Assembly: GCF_902148845.1 (NCBI RefSeq)
Contig: NC_043757.1
Location: forward strand, 23,947,342-24,011,341
Length of the DNA: 64,000 bases
Direction: 5' to 3'
Source: Salarias fasciatus
Lineage: Eukaryota > Chordata > Actinopteri > Blenniiformes > Blenniidae
The stretch's first letter is position 1; every line of letters starts with the position of its first letter. Under the pieces are notes generated by a model. It was given only the letters and a program-made list of their open reading frames with translations. It had not been told where the DNA came from and searched no databases. Positions 47,063 to 64,000 of the stretch are shown here, piece after piece. The position numbers and the translations under genes are program-made.

Positions 47063-47491
47063 ATGAAGTCCCGTCGCCCCAGCTGCACCGACTCCGGATC
47101 TGAGTCCTCGGAGTCCGACTCCAAGAGCCCGGAGAAGTACGAGACGGCCACGAGGCGGCGGATGGCGGCCAACGCCAGAGAGAGGAAGAGGATGCAGGGT
47201 TTGAACACGGCCTTTGACCGACTGCGCAAAGTGGTCCCGCAGTGGGGCCAGGACAAGAAGCTGTCCAAGTATGAGACCCTGCAGATGGCTCTCAGCTACA
47301 TCATGGCCCTGAACCGGATCCTGACGGACCCCAGGAGGCACGCCGCTCCTCACAGGCAGTGGCTGGACCTGCAGTTTGACTGCGTCCAGCCGGAGAACTA
47401 CTCCTGCCTCGTGGGCTACGAGGCTCCTGCCGGACAGGACTACGTCCACCCGTCCTTCTACCAGTTCCCGGGCCAGCAGGTCCACGCCTAA
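47063..47491 (+). CDS. atoh7: Atonal bHLH transcription factor 7 (Ath5)
   Basis: A single-exon gene of 142 aa. It specifies retinal ganglion cells; loss in zebrafish is the lakritz mutant. The N-terminus is Ser/Asp-rich. The bHLH domain covers about 31-88: basic region [20 protein letters not shown], then [20 protein letters not shown] and [12 protein letters not shown]. The tail has WLDLQFDC and ends [11 protein letters not shown]. Length and lack of introns fit the family. It lies downstream of mypn in the same orientation, as MYPN-ATOH7 in human 10q21.3. Confidence 0.97.
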   Translation: MKSRRPSCTDSGSESSESDSKSPEKYETATRRRMAANARERKRMQGLNTAFDRLRKVVPQWGQDKKLSKYETLQMALSYIMALNRILTDPRRHAAPHRQWLDLQFDCVQPENYSCLVGYEAPAGQDYVHPSFYQFPGQQVHA

Positions 47492-47942
47492 ACTGCCCCG
47501 AGGCGGCAGATCATCAGTCATGTTGTTTGATGTCAGCGACAATGTGAATATTCCAGACAGTAAATACATTTGTATTGCATTATTTTCTGTTTTATTTCAT
47601 TTGCGTAGTCTTTAAAGGACGATCAGAGGAAAGGCTTCTGTTTATGTTTGAAGTCTCTTATTTGTTTTTGCCTGAAAACCCGACAGCGTTGAGCAGATTT
47701 TTTTGTTCGGAGTAGAGCAACGCGAGGTCTGTAGCGTCATGAAATGACCTTTAGATTGTACTGAAGACACAGACACTGATCTCCATCAGTTATTTTGATA
47801 CGGCCCTAAAATGTGCAATGTTGAACAGAATTGTGATTTTAGTTGTATAGCTGAAGTCAGTATGTAATTATTTTGTAGAGCTGAAAGGTGATGTTATTTG
47901 TCACAGACCTCTATTTTGGTTGATTATAGTTTTTCATCAGAA

Positions 47943-47948
47943 AATAAA
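47943..47948 (+). terminator. atoh7: atoh7 poly(A) signal
   Basis: AATAAA about 450 bp after the stop, followed by TTATTTTG and then T/G-rich sequence. Confidence 0.6.
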
Positions 47949-47979
47949 AGTTATTTTGTATAAAAACCTCCATTGTTTT

Positions 47980-49660
47980 GTTTGAATGTCTTCCCAGATG
48001 TTCTTCACTGGCTAAAGGACACAATTTGCAGCATCCGTGTGTGTGGAGCTCTCAGTAGGAAGGATTGTGTATGTTGTACTGCACTCGGAGGATAAATCAT
48101 CCTTTTGTTCAGAGTTTCTGCGCTCTGAGATAAGAAGACCTCAACGTCACCGGAAGAACAAAAATCTCCACTTTTAAAAGAGACTCCCATTCAAAACCAA
48201 GTACAGTGAATTAGCTAATTAGCTGGTATTTTATGAAATCATCTCTCCAGAAAAAAAAAAAAAACACTTTTTGGTTTTCTATTACTATCCCAATATACTC
48301 CATTACAAGCGGAGACAAACCGCGGCGCCGTATGATCGGCGACTGTTGAAGACTCTCAGCTACAGATTTAAATGCCTCCCGAAAAGTGCTTACAGGAGAT
48401 TTGAACGAGTTTGAAAGGTGGCACAAGCCTCGGCAGATTAAGGAAGCCTGTGTGCCAGATCGCAGCACGGCTTCGGCAGGGGAGCAGAAATTAAACTGCA
48501 TTGTGTGCTAATCGCTGTGTGTAATCGCTCTGTCCGGAGCCGCCGAGGCATGAACGCCCACGGCTGGACCCAGACTCTATCTGCATTAAGTATGAAGCAT
48601 CTACAGTAGACGGCAGGGCATTAGCTTTATTGAATTAGACTGCACTTATTTCTTTCAAACTCAATATAATCTGGTGCTAATATTTACATTATTTTACACA
48701 GTGTTTCTGAAGTTCTCACAGTGAACACATTTCTATTTCTATCTAACAAATAAATACAGAATTCATTATGCAATCTGAGAAAATCCAAATTATAATCTTC
48801 AAATTACCTGATAAACTTTGTAATCCCAGTTAAGAGCCCCTCAGTAAATGTATGGTGTGTATGTTTTTTAGGGTTGGAAGAGGAGAAAAGGTGCCAAACA
48901 CTCATGCAGATGGCCCCCGTGATTCATATGCTACACTGGACGTTTGCATATGTAACAAATTCCTTCTGACAGTTCGCATGCCAGAAACAAACAGACGGCA
49001 GAGTCATAACTATGTGAAGTTAATGAGAAATGCAGCAGCCACAGACTTCTCATTAATTCAGCCACAAGTGGGGAACAGTTGGTGACGAGGAACACAATTG
49101 GCATGCAATCTAATTGATTTCCTCGACAGGAGCGTGCTATTGGATGAGTTGTTAATCAATAGTGACAACAATGCGCTCAGCATGGAGGTAACTGAGAGGG
49201 CAAAACAAATGAAATAGTCTGCCGCAGCTGAATTATTTACACTTCCAGCATGACGGATGTGTAAATCTAAATCAAAAACTCGAAAATCCAACTCAGCCGG
49301 TACTCTTTAAAAGTGGGATTTTACAATGTGTAACAGCACAGAGTCAAGACTCGCTAGTTTTCACATCTCAAGCTAGTTTTATCTTTCTGATTCATCTCTA
49401 ATAACTTTTCCTAACATGTCTGTTTCCAGTCATATTCTCCCTTTTAATGGCTGCAGCCGCTCTTTCAGTTTTTACTCTCTACCCAAGTTAACATGCAGCC
49501 TCATAAAAATGGGCCACTCGCCAGGTGAGTGAACGCACCACAGTTCTCACAATCTTACTTCAGTCTGAAGATGACTAAAGCTCCATCAGTGGAGCAGCAG
49601 CTCCTCCCCCAGCTGAGCTTATGTCATCCAGCCTTTATAATCGTTTCCCCCGCAGGTGTT
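47980..49660. other. atoh7-pkd2l1 intergenic region
   Basis: No gene is supported. Unique, AT-rich sequence with several complex blocks (48300-48640, 49090-49270) that might be regulatory. The pkd2l1 promoter should lie just before 49737. I see no TATA box. Confidence 0.4.
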
Positions 49661-49736
49661 CAGAAGCTTCAGATTCCGCGCGGCTTCGCTTCCCTCTCTG
49701 ATCTGAGCGCCGGCCAGCAGCCCAGCACGGGTCAAG

Positions 49737-52700
49737 ATGAAGTGCCTGAACAACCGGGCCGAGAGCCACCTGACGGGGCAGGGGGACTGCGAGCTGGACG
49801 CCGTGGGGAGCGGGGCCTGGGTGAACCAGGGCTTCTGCGGCTCCCCTCTGCCCATACCCCGAGTCGTCAGCACCATCTACAACTCCCAGCCCCTCTTCGC
49901 CGGCTCCATGGACAGCATGTACAAACTGGACACTCCGGGTCCGTTTGCTCAGGAGCCGCCCTCCGTCGACCAGAGTCTGATCAAGAAACGAAGCGGATGC
50001 TGCTCTTTCATTAAAGGTATGGACACGTTCTACCAAAACCTTCCTCATCCTAAAGGTTTATTGATCATAAAGTGCAGAATCTTCACTAGTTCTTGGTGCT
50101 TCATAAACAAAATTTGTACCACTGAATGTTTTTATCAGTTATTTCTTTATTAGTTAAATAAATCATGAAACTGATTTTTTAAATCAGCTGAAAACTCTTC
50201 ACATTTCTCTATGGTACTGACTGTTTGGTTTGATCTGTAGGGCTGTGGGGCACGACATTGACCCAAAACACGTCCGACAACAGGGAGCAGTTTGTTCGAA
50301 CCACTCTGCGGGAGCTGCTGGTCTACCTGGTGTTCCTAGTGGACATTTGCCTCCGTAAGCATTTTGCACAGACCTACCAAGTCCTGGCACACGAATGCAC
50401 TTAACCCTGAGACGAAAAAATTTGGGGGAAATTGCACATTGTAATTGCAGCGTTTACTTGGTATTTTTAAGTCTAGTTAAAAAAAAAAAAAGGTTTTGCA
50501 GATGTGATCATTTCAGAGTGTTGGCCATCGAACAGCACTGTGGACTGTTGATTCATCATCCAGTTTCCTGATTGTTTTAATCCGTACCACAAATGCCCGT
50601 CCCATCCCTAAGAGCTATTGTCCGGTGGGGCATTAGCACTGAAAGGGACATGTATACTGTTCTCTTGCCTTCTACCGATAAGAGCATTTAGCCTCGTCCT
50701 TTGTTTCTTTGTCTGGCTTAGATTTACGTTGTTTGATGAGGCTATTTGCGACAGGACAGCGCGCTCGCTCTTCAAACAAATTACCGCCTGTAATCTGGAC
50801 CTATTTGACTGCTGCAGAGACATAAACACAGACGAACAACAATTCCTCAATGGGGCGTCGCGTGTCTGCCTCTGTGGTCGTCTTATCTTGGACCGGCTGA
50901 ATGGAGCATCTGGGCAAAGCCAGATAGACGTAGTGACGTTAACACGGCGATTGGGCTGTCTTGCAGTGACATACGGTATGACCAGCTCAAGCACCTACTA
51001 TTACACCAAGGCCATGACGGACCTGTTTGTGAACACAGCCAGTGAGAGCGGGGTTAAATTTCAGTCCATTGGCAGCATGGCCGACTTCTGGACCGTGAGT
51101 TCTCACAAAAATTCTCCAAAGATTTTCACAATTCTTACACAAATATACAGGAAAAACAGTTTTTTTCTGTATATCAACAGTATGCTGAGGGACCATTACT
51201 GGACGGCCTCTACTGGACAAAATGGTACAACAACCAGAGCCTGGACAACGGCGACCAGTCTTTCATCTACTATGAGAACATGCTGCTGGGCGTGCCGAGG
51301 ATGAGGCAGATCAAGATCAAGAACAACTCCTGCAAGGTCCACACCGACTTCCAAGATGAGATCACAAGCTGTTTTGATGTTTACAACCAGAAGAAGGAGG
51401 AGGACCTCAGCTTTGGCCTCATCAACGGAACTGCGTAATTTAATTTACCCACACTGGTTACTGACACTGTTCTAGATGGGACCAAAGTCTTGAATTCTCC
51501 TAACATCCTTTTTGTGCTCTTCCACTTCTTTTGTGCAGTTGGAGCTACCACACGGAAAAAGAAATCAAGGGTTCGTCTCACTGGGGTCTGCTGACCACCT
51601 ACAGTGGAGCGGGATACTATCAGGACCTGGGTCGGACCAGAGAGGAGACCGGCGCCATCCTGATGGAACTGGTGGACAACCTTTGGCTGGATCGGGGAAC
51701 TCGGGCATCCTTCATCGACTTCTCCACTTACAACGCAAACATCAACATGTTCTGTGTGATCAGGTAAGGAGAATCATCCACGACATCACCTTTAACCGGT
51801 ACTCTTCCAGTGGTTGACTAAAGTTTCATCCACATCTTCAGGTTGGTTGTAGAATTTCCAGCAACTGGCGGAGCGATCCCTTCCTATCAGATCAGGACAG
51901 TGAAGCTGATTCGCTACATCACCGTCTGGGATTACTTCATCCTCGGCTGCGAAATAGTCTTCTGCATATTCATCCTCTACTATATTGTAGAAGAAATCCT
52001 TGAGCTGCGGATACACAAGTTTTCTTACTTCAACAGCATCTGGAACATCCTGGATATTGTGGTCATAATGGTAAAGGAAACATAGTTACATGTTCTTTTC
52101 TTAAATATTAAGACCTCAAACTCCTAACAGTGCTTTTCTTTCTAGCTCGCAGTTGTGGCCATTGTTTTCAATATTTTCCGAACCATCAAAGTCGACAAAT
52201 TACTTGCCAAACTCTTAGACCAACCGGGCATCTATGCCGATTTTGAATTTCTGGCATTCTGGCAAACACAGTACAACAACATGAACGCCGTGAACTTGTT
52301 CTTCGCCTGGATTAAGGTAACGCACACATATCCTCGTCTCAGCGCGTTACTCCAGATGAAAGGATTCGTCTTGACTCATCCTGATGAAAAAGTCTGGCTT
52401 CATATTCTCGTTGTAGATCTTCAAGTACATCAGTTTCAATAAGACCATGACTCAGCTGTCCTCCACTCTGGGTCGATGTGCCAAAGACATCCTGGGATTC
52501 GCCATCATGTTCTTCATTGTGTTCTTTGCTTACGCTCAGCTTGGATATTTGCTCTTTGGAACAGAGGTTGAATCATTCAGCACCTTCATGAAGTGCATGT
52601 AAGTGGATTTTAAAATGACAGAAAACGTTCCACTGCATGACTCACATTTATTTATTTGATCTGGGTTTGTTTGTTTTTTTTTTTTTTTTCTTCCTGCAGC

Positions 52701-55073
52701 TTCACACAGTTCAGGATTATTCTCGGAGACTTCGATTACGACGCCATCGACCGCGCCAACAGAGTTCTCGGGCCGATGTACTTTCTCACCTACGTGTTCT
52801 TTGTTTTCTTCGTTCTCCTGGTAAGTCTTTCTGATACGTTTGGTTTGCATAGGATTAATCTGAGCAGTCAAATAATCTGTCAAAATTGTCTTTACCCTCA
52901 GAACATGTTTCTCGCCATCATTAATGACACATATTCGGAGGTTAAAGAGGAGCTTTCATCCCAAAAAGACGATCTGCAAATTACTGATATCATCAAACAG
53001 GTAAAGACAGGTTGGAAAGAAACAGTGAGTGTGTTTGTGACAGCGAGGACAGAAAAAATGTGTGTTTTTTTGGTTTTAATTCAGAGCTACATGAAGACAT
53101 TTATGAAGCTGAAGCTCAAAAAAGAGAAAATATCAGATGTTCAGAAGGCTCTCCGGTCTGGATCCGGAGAGATTGAATTCAAAGACTTCAGGGAAACTCT
53201 TAAAGAGTAAGTGAGAGATGCTCCTGACGAAGACCACATGATAATGTTTCGTGCTGTATGAAGCCCTGCTGAACTGATGATTTCGCAGGCTGGGACATGC
53301 TGATCATGAGATTTCTGCAGCCTTCTCAAAGTTCGACCGAGACGGGAACCAAGTTCTGGACGAAGAAGAGCAAGAGAGGATGAAGATCGAGTTGGAAGAA
53401 AAGAGGGTTTGTTGATGATTTTTGTTCCTTTTCATCATCAAATTAAAAAACTATTCATCCACATCAAAGGACACGAGACAAAGCTGTTTTCAATCCTCTT
53501 CTGGTATTTCGTCAGGATGCTCTGAGCGCTGAACTCAACAATCTTGGCATGAATTATGGGAAGGAATTACTCGAGAAACCTTCTGTCACATCCAGCGAGC
53601 AAAGGAGCCAATCCAGTCAAATCTTCGTGGATCGAGAACAGTTCCTGAAGTGAGAAAACCTGAAAATGAAATGTGTTGAAGTGCCTTATGAGAGACCTTT
53701 ACTCAAGCCGGAATAACCTGAATAAAACCTTTCTGTCGCGTAACAGACTGGCCAGACAGGTGCTCCACCTGGAAAGCTCTGTGGAAGGCATCGCATCCAG
53801 GATGGAGCTGATCATGGACAAAGTGGGACTGCAGGAGAAAAAGAGTGAAGCCGCGGGGAAACATCCCGGGACCAGCAGTGCTGTGAGTCAACAAATCTCA
53901 AAGCTCATCTTCACTCTGGTACCAGAGACCTCTGAGCCAGACGGTTATCTGACGGAGCAAATACATAAAGGAAAAGCAACGCAGTCTTATTAGTTCATGG
54001 TCGACAGGATGGATTTCCCTCTTCCTGACCAATCAGTGAGCCAGATTCTCTCCTCCCCTGTGCTTTCCCCATCAATATTCAGTGTTTATTTGGAGCTCCC
54101 TAGATGAGCAGCTGCTGTCACTGCATGACCCCGTCACAGCGGGCGGTCCGCATTCGAACCTGCGGTGGGGAAGTAAACAAAACCAAATGAAGACGCGAAA
54201 GCTTTCAGCCCAACCAGACTGATGCTGGTGTGAAAACACACCGTTTCCCTCCATATCGGACCGAGACGGGCCACACGCAGTCCTTCGGTTTGCCTTTGAA
54301 TCAGTGAAAAGCCTCCGCTCTGTAATCTGAGGGGCTTCCTCTTCCCCTCAGGCCTGCCATCACTCATGAATGGAAACACAATAAAAAATTGAAAGAAAGA
54401 GAGACAAAAATAGTTGGAATTGGTTGACCCTCAATACATTTTGTGGCGAGGCCCGACTCTCCACATGACAGATCGACTGAGCCGGAGAGCTCAACGCTCA
54501 GAGAGCAGAGTCCGGCTCGTCGTGTGCAGCATAAATAATAAATATACACACTCAGAAGCCACAAAATGACACTCAGCTAAAAGCTCCGAGAAAAAAAAAA
54601 AAAAAAAAAAGCATTTGCAAAGCAAACATATTTCAGATCCAAAGCAGATTTATGGACATGAAATAAATAACAGCGCACGGCCGGGTTTGATGTCTGCGTA
54701 AACGTCACCTCTTTATTCAGCCCACACAAACGCCACAGAGTAGAGACGATGTCTGGCTGAGTGAATAATCACAGTGATATAACACAGCGAGTCTCACAAT
54801 GCAGCGCAGAAAGGTAACATGGCGCGCACGTGCCTCTAAACGTACAGATCTGTAGATAATCATCACTGCAAGATTACTGTAGTTTTACAGCCAATTAAAT
54901 GTGAAAACATTGAATCTGTGTGGTGAACACAGATTAATGGATTGTTCTAAATGACCTCTGTTCAGACTGATGACCCTGCTGCTGACGGCCGCGTCCTGTT
55001 CCGTGTGGCGGACAGAGAGACCAAGCTGGACGTCCCCTCCTGGAGGCCGGCCGTGCGCCCCGGCAACATGTGA
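49737..55073 (+). CDS. pkd2l1: Polycystin-2-like protein 1 (TRPP cation channel)
   Basis: Fifteen exons: 49737-50016, 50241-50354, 50967-51094, 51181-51434, 51539-51763, 51842-52070, 52146-52316, 52417-52598, 52700-52820, 52902-53000, 53085-53206, 53289-53406, 53516-53649, 53747-53882 and 54966-55073. Total 806 aa (human 805). A calcium-permeable cation channel of primary cilia and of cerebrospinal-fluid-contacting neurons. Seen: [17 protein letters not shown] before S1, [17 protein letters not shown], the large extracellular polycystin domain ([28 protein letters not shown]), S2-S6, pore [31 protein letters not shown] after S6, EF-hand [12 protein letters not shown] and a coiled coil ([15 protein letters not shown]). 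The last exon ([12 protein letters not shown]...) was assigned from phase only. Reading through its preceding donor would end at 53993 instead. Confidence 0.95.
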
Positions 55074-55086
55074 TCCTCCTCCAGCC

Positions 55087-55087
<1 letters not shown>

Positions 55088-55122
<35 letters not shown>
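55088..55122. repeat. (CA)n microsatellite in pkd2l1 3' UTR
   Basis: About 17 CA units, starting 15 bp after the pkd2l1 stop codon. Confidence 0.95.
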
Positions 55123-55127
<5 letters not shown>

Positions 55128-55954
55128 ATACTCACCAACTTCCCAGTTTCTTTCAGGTTGAAAACACAGATAAGCTGCTGACAGTATGACGTTAAACCGA
55201 AACGTGTAAATTCCAGGTGAACGTTTCTGAAGCGCTTCGCTTGCTCATTAGGCTGCAGCACATGTAACCCGAGGCTCCGATATGTAGACACTACAGTGTT
55301 GTAGGGGAAACCAAATGTAAATCTATGCATCATTAGTGCTGTGCAGTATATTCTAAACAGTGGATTAGTTCAAATAATGCAAGTGTAAGCAATGCATGAG
55401 GCGCCCGACACCTGCTGGCTTTGCTTTGTTGATGTCCAAGTGCTCTTATAGCTCAGAGGAAACCTGTGATAGTTTGTACCAGTGAAAATTAAATATTTAT
55501 CACACCTGAGCTCCCGAAACTAGTGATGTATGGATCGATTATATAAAAAGTGAAACTGATAAATAATCTTGTGTATTTAAAGTTGGTTTTCACCCAGGTT
55601 ACTTAAATGTTTTGTGAAGGACGCTTTTAATCGAGTGTCATAGCAGCGCACAATAACCTTTAACTATAGTAAAGTACATCCTCACTGATCAGTTGTGCTT
55701 TCAGTATTGTGAGACTTCTGCCTTAATCTGATTTGTTCTCAACATGAATAATTCACACCAGCATTTTTTTTAATATGTTCCCTCCATTTCTTTGTTGTGT
55801 ATAAAAATTCAGGTTTTGGGATAACATTCAGTACAAACCACCTCAGTTTAATCTCCGTTAAATGTCTCATGCTGTGTCTGTTAGATGTACTGAGAACAGC
55901 TTCAAATGTAGGCTTTGCTGTCAGATTGTATGTGTAAATCACAATTTATCGTCT

Positions 55955-55960
55955 AATAAA
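55955..55960 (+). terminator. pkd2l1: pkd2l1 candidate poly(A) signal
   Basis: AATAAA 880 bp after the stop. It faces the minus-strand tial1 signal 30 bp further on. Confidence 0.5.
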
Positions 55961-55989
55961 AGTACAGAACAAGGAGTTTGAAAGGTTTC

Positions 55990-55995
55990 TTTATT
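55990..55995 (-). terminator. tial1: tial1 candidate poly(A) signal
   Basis: TTTATT on the plus strand is AATAAA on the minus strand. Use of it would give tial1 a 3' UTR of about 2.3 kb, in line with the long 3' UTR of mammalian TIAL1. Confidence 0.45.
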
Positions 55996-55999
55996 TGAA

Positions 56000-58317
56000 G
56001 TGACTCGAGTTGTTTTTCCGTTAAATGGAAAACTGATTCATTCTTTCATTCTTTATTATCAGACATCACTTCGGATTAACTCACTTGTCATAAAAGCAAA
56101 TCGCCAATACATTCAATATTTTTAAGCAACAAATATATTACAAGTCTTTAAGCGTGCAGTTCAAGCTGATACATCACCTGCTTCCTGCTACATCCTGAAG
56201 ATGGCACACAAACTTAACGTGGGAAGGTCGTGATGTGAAATAAAAAAGGATTTGTATTGAAGCCTTTCTAAATTACACAATGTTCAAATCCAACAGGAAA
56301 TCATTTGATTAAGGCTCATTTATAAATTATATTGCTGAAGTTTAATAATGGTATTTCATCTCATTACATCCTACCTACAGTATGTACAGTTGTTTCACGT
56401 ATCGAGAAGGTTTTTTGATCAAGGTTTAATATTTACACTCGACCCTGTTTCTTTGCATGGAGCCCGTCCCCCCACCATCCCCAAGGGGGGGGGGGGGGGC
56501 CTTCCAGGAGTGTAACACACTGTACAGAATGGCACGCACACAACCACACAACTAAAATCCAAACGGCAGGACATGTGAGAACATCCTTCTGTCATGATTT
56601 GAGTCCGATTTTAGGAACGTGTCGCCGATCCTTTTCCCAGGGAGGAACTGAAATATTGCCGAGACAGAAATATCTCCATGCACAGGCAGAGCGAGCTTCT
56701 GCTGCTTTAGCAAGTCATACATTATAAAAACAATCCGAGGCTGGAGTAAACCTACAACATCCATCCATTCATTCATCTCCATGGAGGTGGGCGGCTGGCG
56801 CATGTCGCTCAGAGCGATGTCGGACATGACTCACTGCGATCGGGGGCTGGCGGCGGCGCGCAATTAACTGTAATCCACACAAAAACTCAAGCAGCCGCTG
56901 GAGAGAAATCGATCTGAATGAGCCGAGATCCAGTACTCCCTCCAGGAAACCAGCCCCAGAATCAGCAGCACACGTCACCTACGCAGTTTGTTTTGTTGTT
57001 TTCTTGTAGCAGTGCGTGAGCGCAACAGCGTTTCCTTTTCAGACGCGAGGTCAGAAATTAGTCAGTCGAGGCTCGAGAGTTACGGTGTAAACTAAAATCT
57101 GTCAAACCCTGCAAAAAAAACATGCTTATTACTCCGATACAAAAGATGAAAGTCCTTATATTTTTTGCTTTTAGAGTTGTGTTGGTGAAATTCTCTTTGT
57201 GCAAGAAAAAATAAAATAAAATCAGCCAAGAGATATACAGCATCCCACCTCAGCGTTCTTTAAAGCCACAAGTTGTTTATACAAATAGTTTCTTCACGTA
57301 CACAGGAAGGATAAACCCTCGCCCCACAGCTTCTATTCACACACACACACACAAAAAAAAAAAAAAAGATTTCTTTGATGTAAGAAAATCAGGATGTCTC
57401 CTCGCTGCAGGAGCTGATGTCCAGACCCGAGTTCAGAGGGTCGATGTTTTGGCTCAGTGCAGCTCGTAGATCAAATTCGAGGCGGCTCATAAAACTCGCC
57501 TGATCTTTACGACACTGTCATCGCGCTCTGCTGCTTTAGAAACTGGCTTATTACAAATTTTAATTGAACTGACGCCTCCCGTGGAGGCTCGTCTTCCATT
57601 GTATAAAATGACAGAAAAATGCCCAAGTATGACCAGCAAATGAACATTAGAGGACTTTAAAAACTCATTGGCAAACGGAGCGGATATTGCTATAGTCTCA
57701 GAATTTGTTCTTGATCTTGATTGAGGTTTTCGGTGACTTTAATCCTCGTCGGATTCCAGTGAGCCGCTGGAAGAACAAGATGGCTTTTCCACCCACATGA
57801 AAAACTCTGTACACGGTCATGTGGACGTTCCTGTGATTTTCAGTGTTTTCTCTGGTTTTGATTCAAAAAAGAGTAGCAATTAGCCTTACAGAGGTAGATC
57901 GACATTTTGAGGGTTTGGCCGAGTGAGCTGCGGATCGGGTCAAACTTCTGTTTGAATTTTGTTATTCTTTACTGCTGTTAAATAAATGCTTAAAACAATC
58001 TGGGAACCATGAGTGGTTCTCCAGAGAGAATGATAAAACTTGTTTCACCGGGGCGAACATTCAAAAGGTCGATCTACTCGGATAAAAATTGATGAGTTGG
58101 CTTTTCTTCAGAAGCCCAAGAGCACTTTTTCCACAATATAACTTTAAAAAGGTCTCAGGCTAATGAGGGCCATCATTTCAAACTTAACTGTTACACCGGT
58201 TGTTATGCAGCAACGATTAGGTACAGAGGCTTGGCGAATCCGTCTCCTGCCCTTCTTATTGGACAGCAGCCGTTCAGACCAAGTCGGCGTGGTGTAACGC
58301 TGCGCGTGAGGGACGCC
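56000..58317 (-). other. tial1: Probable tial1 3' UTR
   Basis: No coding frame is supported. The stretch includes a 15-base G run at 56485-56499 and an A-rich run at about 57353-57367. It is otherwise unique, moderately AT-rich DNA without recognised transposon ends. It is probably transcribed as the long tial1 3' UTR. Confidence 0.45.
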
Positions 58318-63525
<5,208 letters not shown>

Positions 63526-63720
63526 GGCCGATACCGAGAGTAACCAGGTCAAAAAACACTGGTTATAAGCGAGTTATCTCACGTTATCGGACGAAGTGAG
63601 CAGAAGGCAAAAACAAGTAGCTAACTAGCTTAGAAGCTAGCTAACCGGGCGCCAGCGGCTACGTCACGCTGAGACCGGGGCGCGTGCCTACGTGAGAAGC
63701 GCCCCGCGGAGGTCAGGCTG
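63526..63720 (-). promoter_or_regulatory. tial1: tial1 promoter region
   Basis: GC-rich DNA just upstream of the tial1 start with a CRE-like TACGTCAC (63660-63667) and the E-box-like TACGTGAG. Repeated GCTAAC/GCTAGC words occur at 63618-63646 and across intron 1 (63230-63470). No TATA box is seen. Confidence 0.4.
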
Positions 63721-64000
63721 AGGTAACAAAGTCCAAATGTTCACTGAGGGTATGACTTTCTCCACAAAAGTATCATTTCCTATCCGGAATGACTAGTTGG
63801 ACACAAAGGGAACTGTTAGCAAATTAAATCTTATCTGATTAGATCAACCCAATCTGCGTAAAGAGACTGACAGGGAGCGCTTGTTTTACTCACCGCCGTT
63901 TGACGGGTCAAGTCTGTGCTCGAACCGTGGGGACCTTTCTGGAATCTGAGTTTGCTGTCATTATTGTGGTATTTATTATTTCACAATTACTTGTAAATGT
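63721..64000. other. Upstream of tial1, nothing recognised
   Basis: The last 280 bases hold no supported exon or repeat. The neighbouring gene, if close, lies beyond the window. Confidence 0.5.

Overview
The window is nuclear DNA of a ray-finned (teleost, probably percomorph) fish. The evidence is vertebrate multi-exon genes with short GT-AG introns, many CA/GT microsatellites, hAT-type MITEs, LINE and tRNA-SINE remnants, and fish-style versions of tapasin, SIRT1, CACUL1, myopalladin, ATOH7, PKD2L1 and TIAL1. Every protein-coding exon below was placed by eye from splice-site phase and from remembered human orthologues. No alignment was run. I saw no CRISPR array, tRNA, rRNA, retrovirus-like element or prokaryotic gene.

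Layout: 1-1404 is the upstream region of a tapasin gene (tapbp, +, coding 1405-4542). Its upstream DNA carries a kappaB site, an X/Y-box-like pair and an ISRE. 4.7-10.2 kb is gene-poor, repeat-rich DNA (old segmental duplication, hairpin, LINE 3' ends, zinc-finger relic). dnajc12 (-, 10854-12669) lies head-to-head with sirt1 (+, 14145-18351), as in human 10q21.3. The sirt1 start region holds clustered CRE, CACGTG and octamer motifs. cacul1 (+, 21257-23420) follows, preceded by a minisatellite that ends in a ZNF143-like motif. mypn (+, coding 26933-43577, 20 coding exons) fills the middle. Then come a candidate regulatory desert and the single-exon atoh7 (+, 47063-47491), then pkd2l1 (+, 49737-55073), which converges tail-to-tail with tial1 (-, 58318-63525).

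Function and context: the genes do not form a pathway. They cover peptide loading of MHC class I (tapbp), HSP70 co-chaperone (dnajc12), NAD-dependent deacetylase (sirt1), cullin-domain CDK2 partner (cacul1), sarcomere scaffold (mypn), retinal proneural bHLH factor (atoh7), polycystin cation channel (pkd2l1) and RNA-binding splicing/stress-granule factor (tial1). The block joins neighbours from three regions of human chromosome 10 (10q21, 10q24, 10q26) and adds a tapasin gene that in mammals sits in the MHC. HERC4, which lies between SIRT1 and MYPN in human, is not seen.

Most notable leads: a possible alternative 3'-terminal exon of mypn with its own AATAAA, an intronic CArG box in mypn, the immune-type motif set upstream of tapbp together with apparent loss of the ERp57-binding cysteine, convergent poly(A) signals of pkd2l1 and tial1 about 30 bp apart, a GC-AG intron and U-rich 5' splice-site flank in tial1, and paired E-boxes plus a TATA box at atoh7. 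None of these amounts to a demonstrated new biological system.
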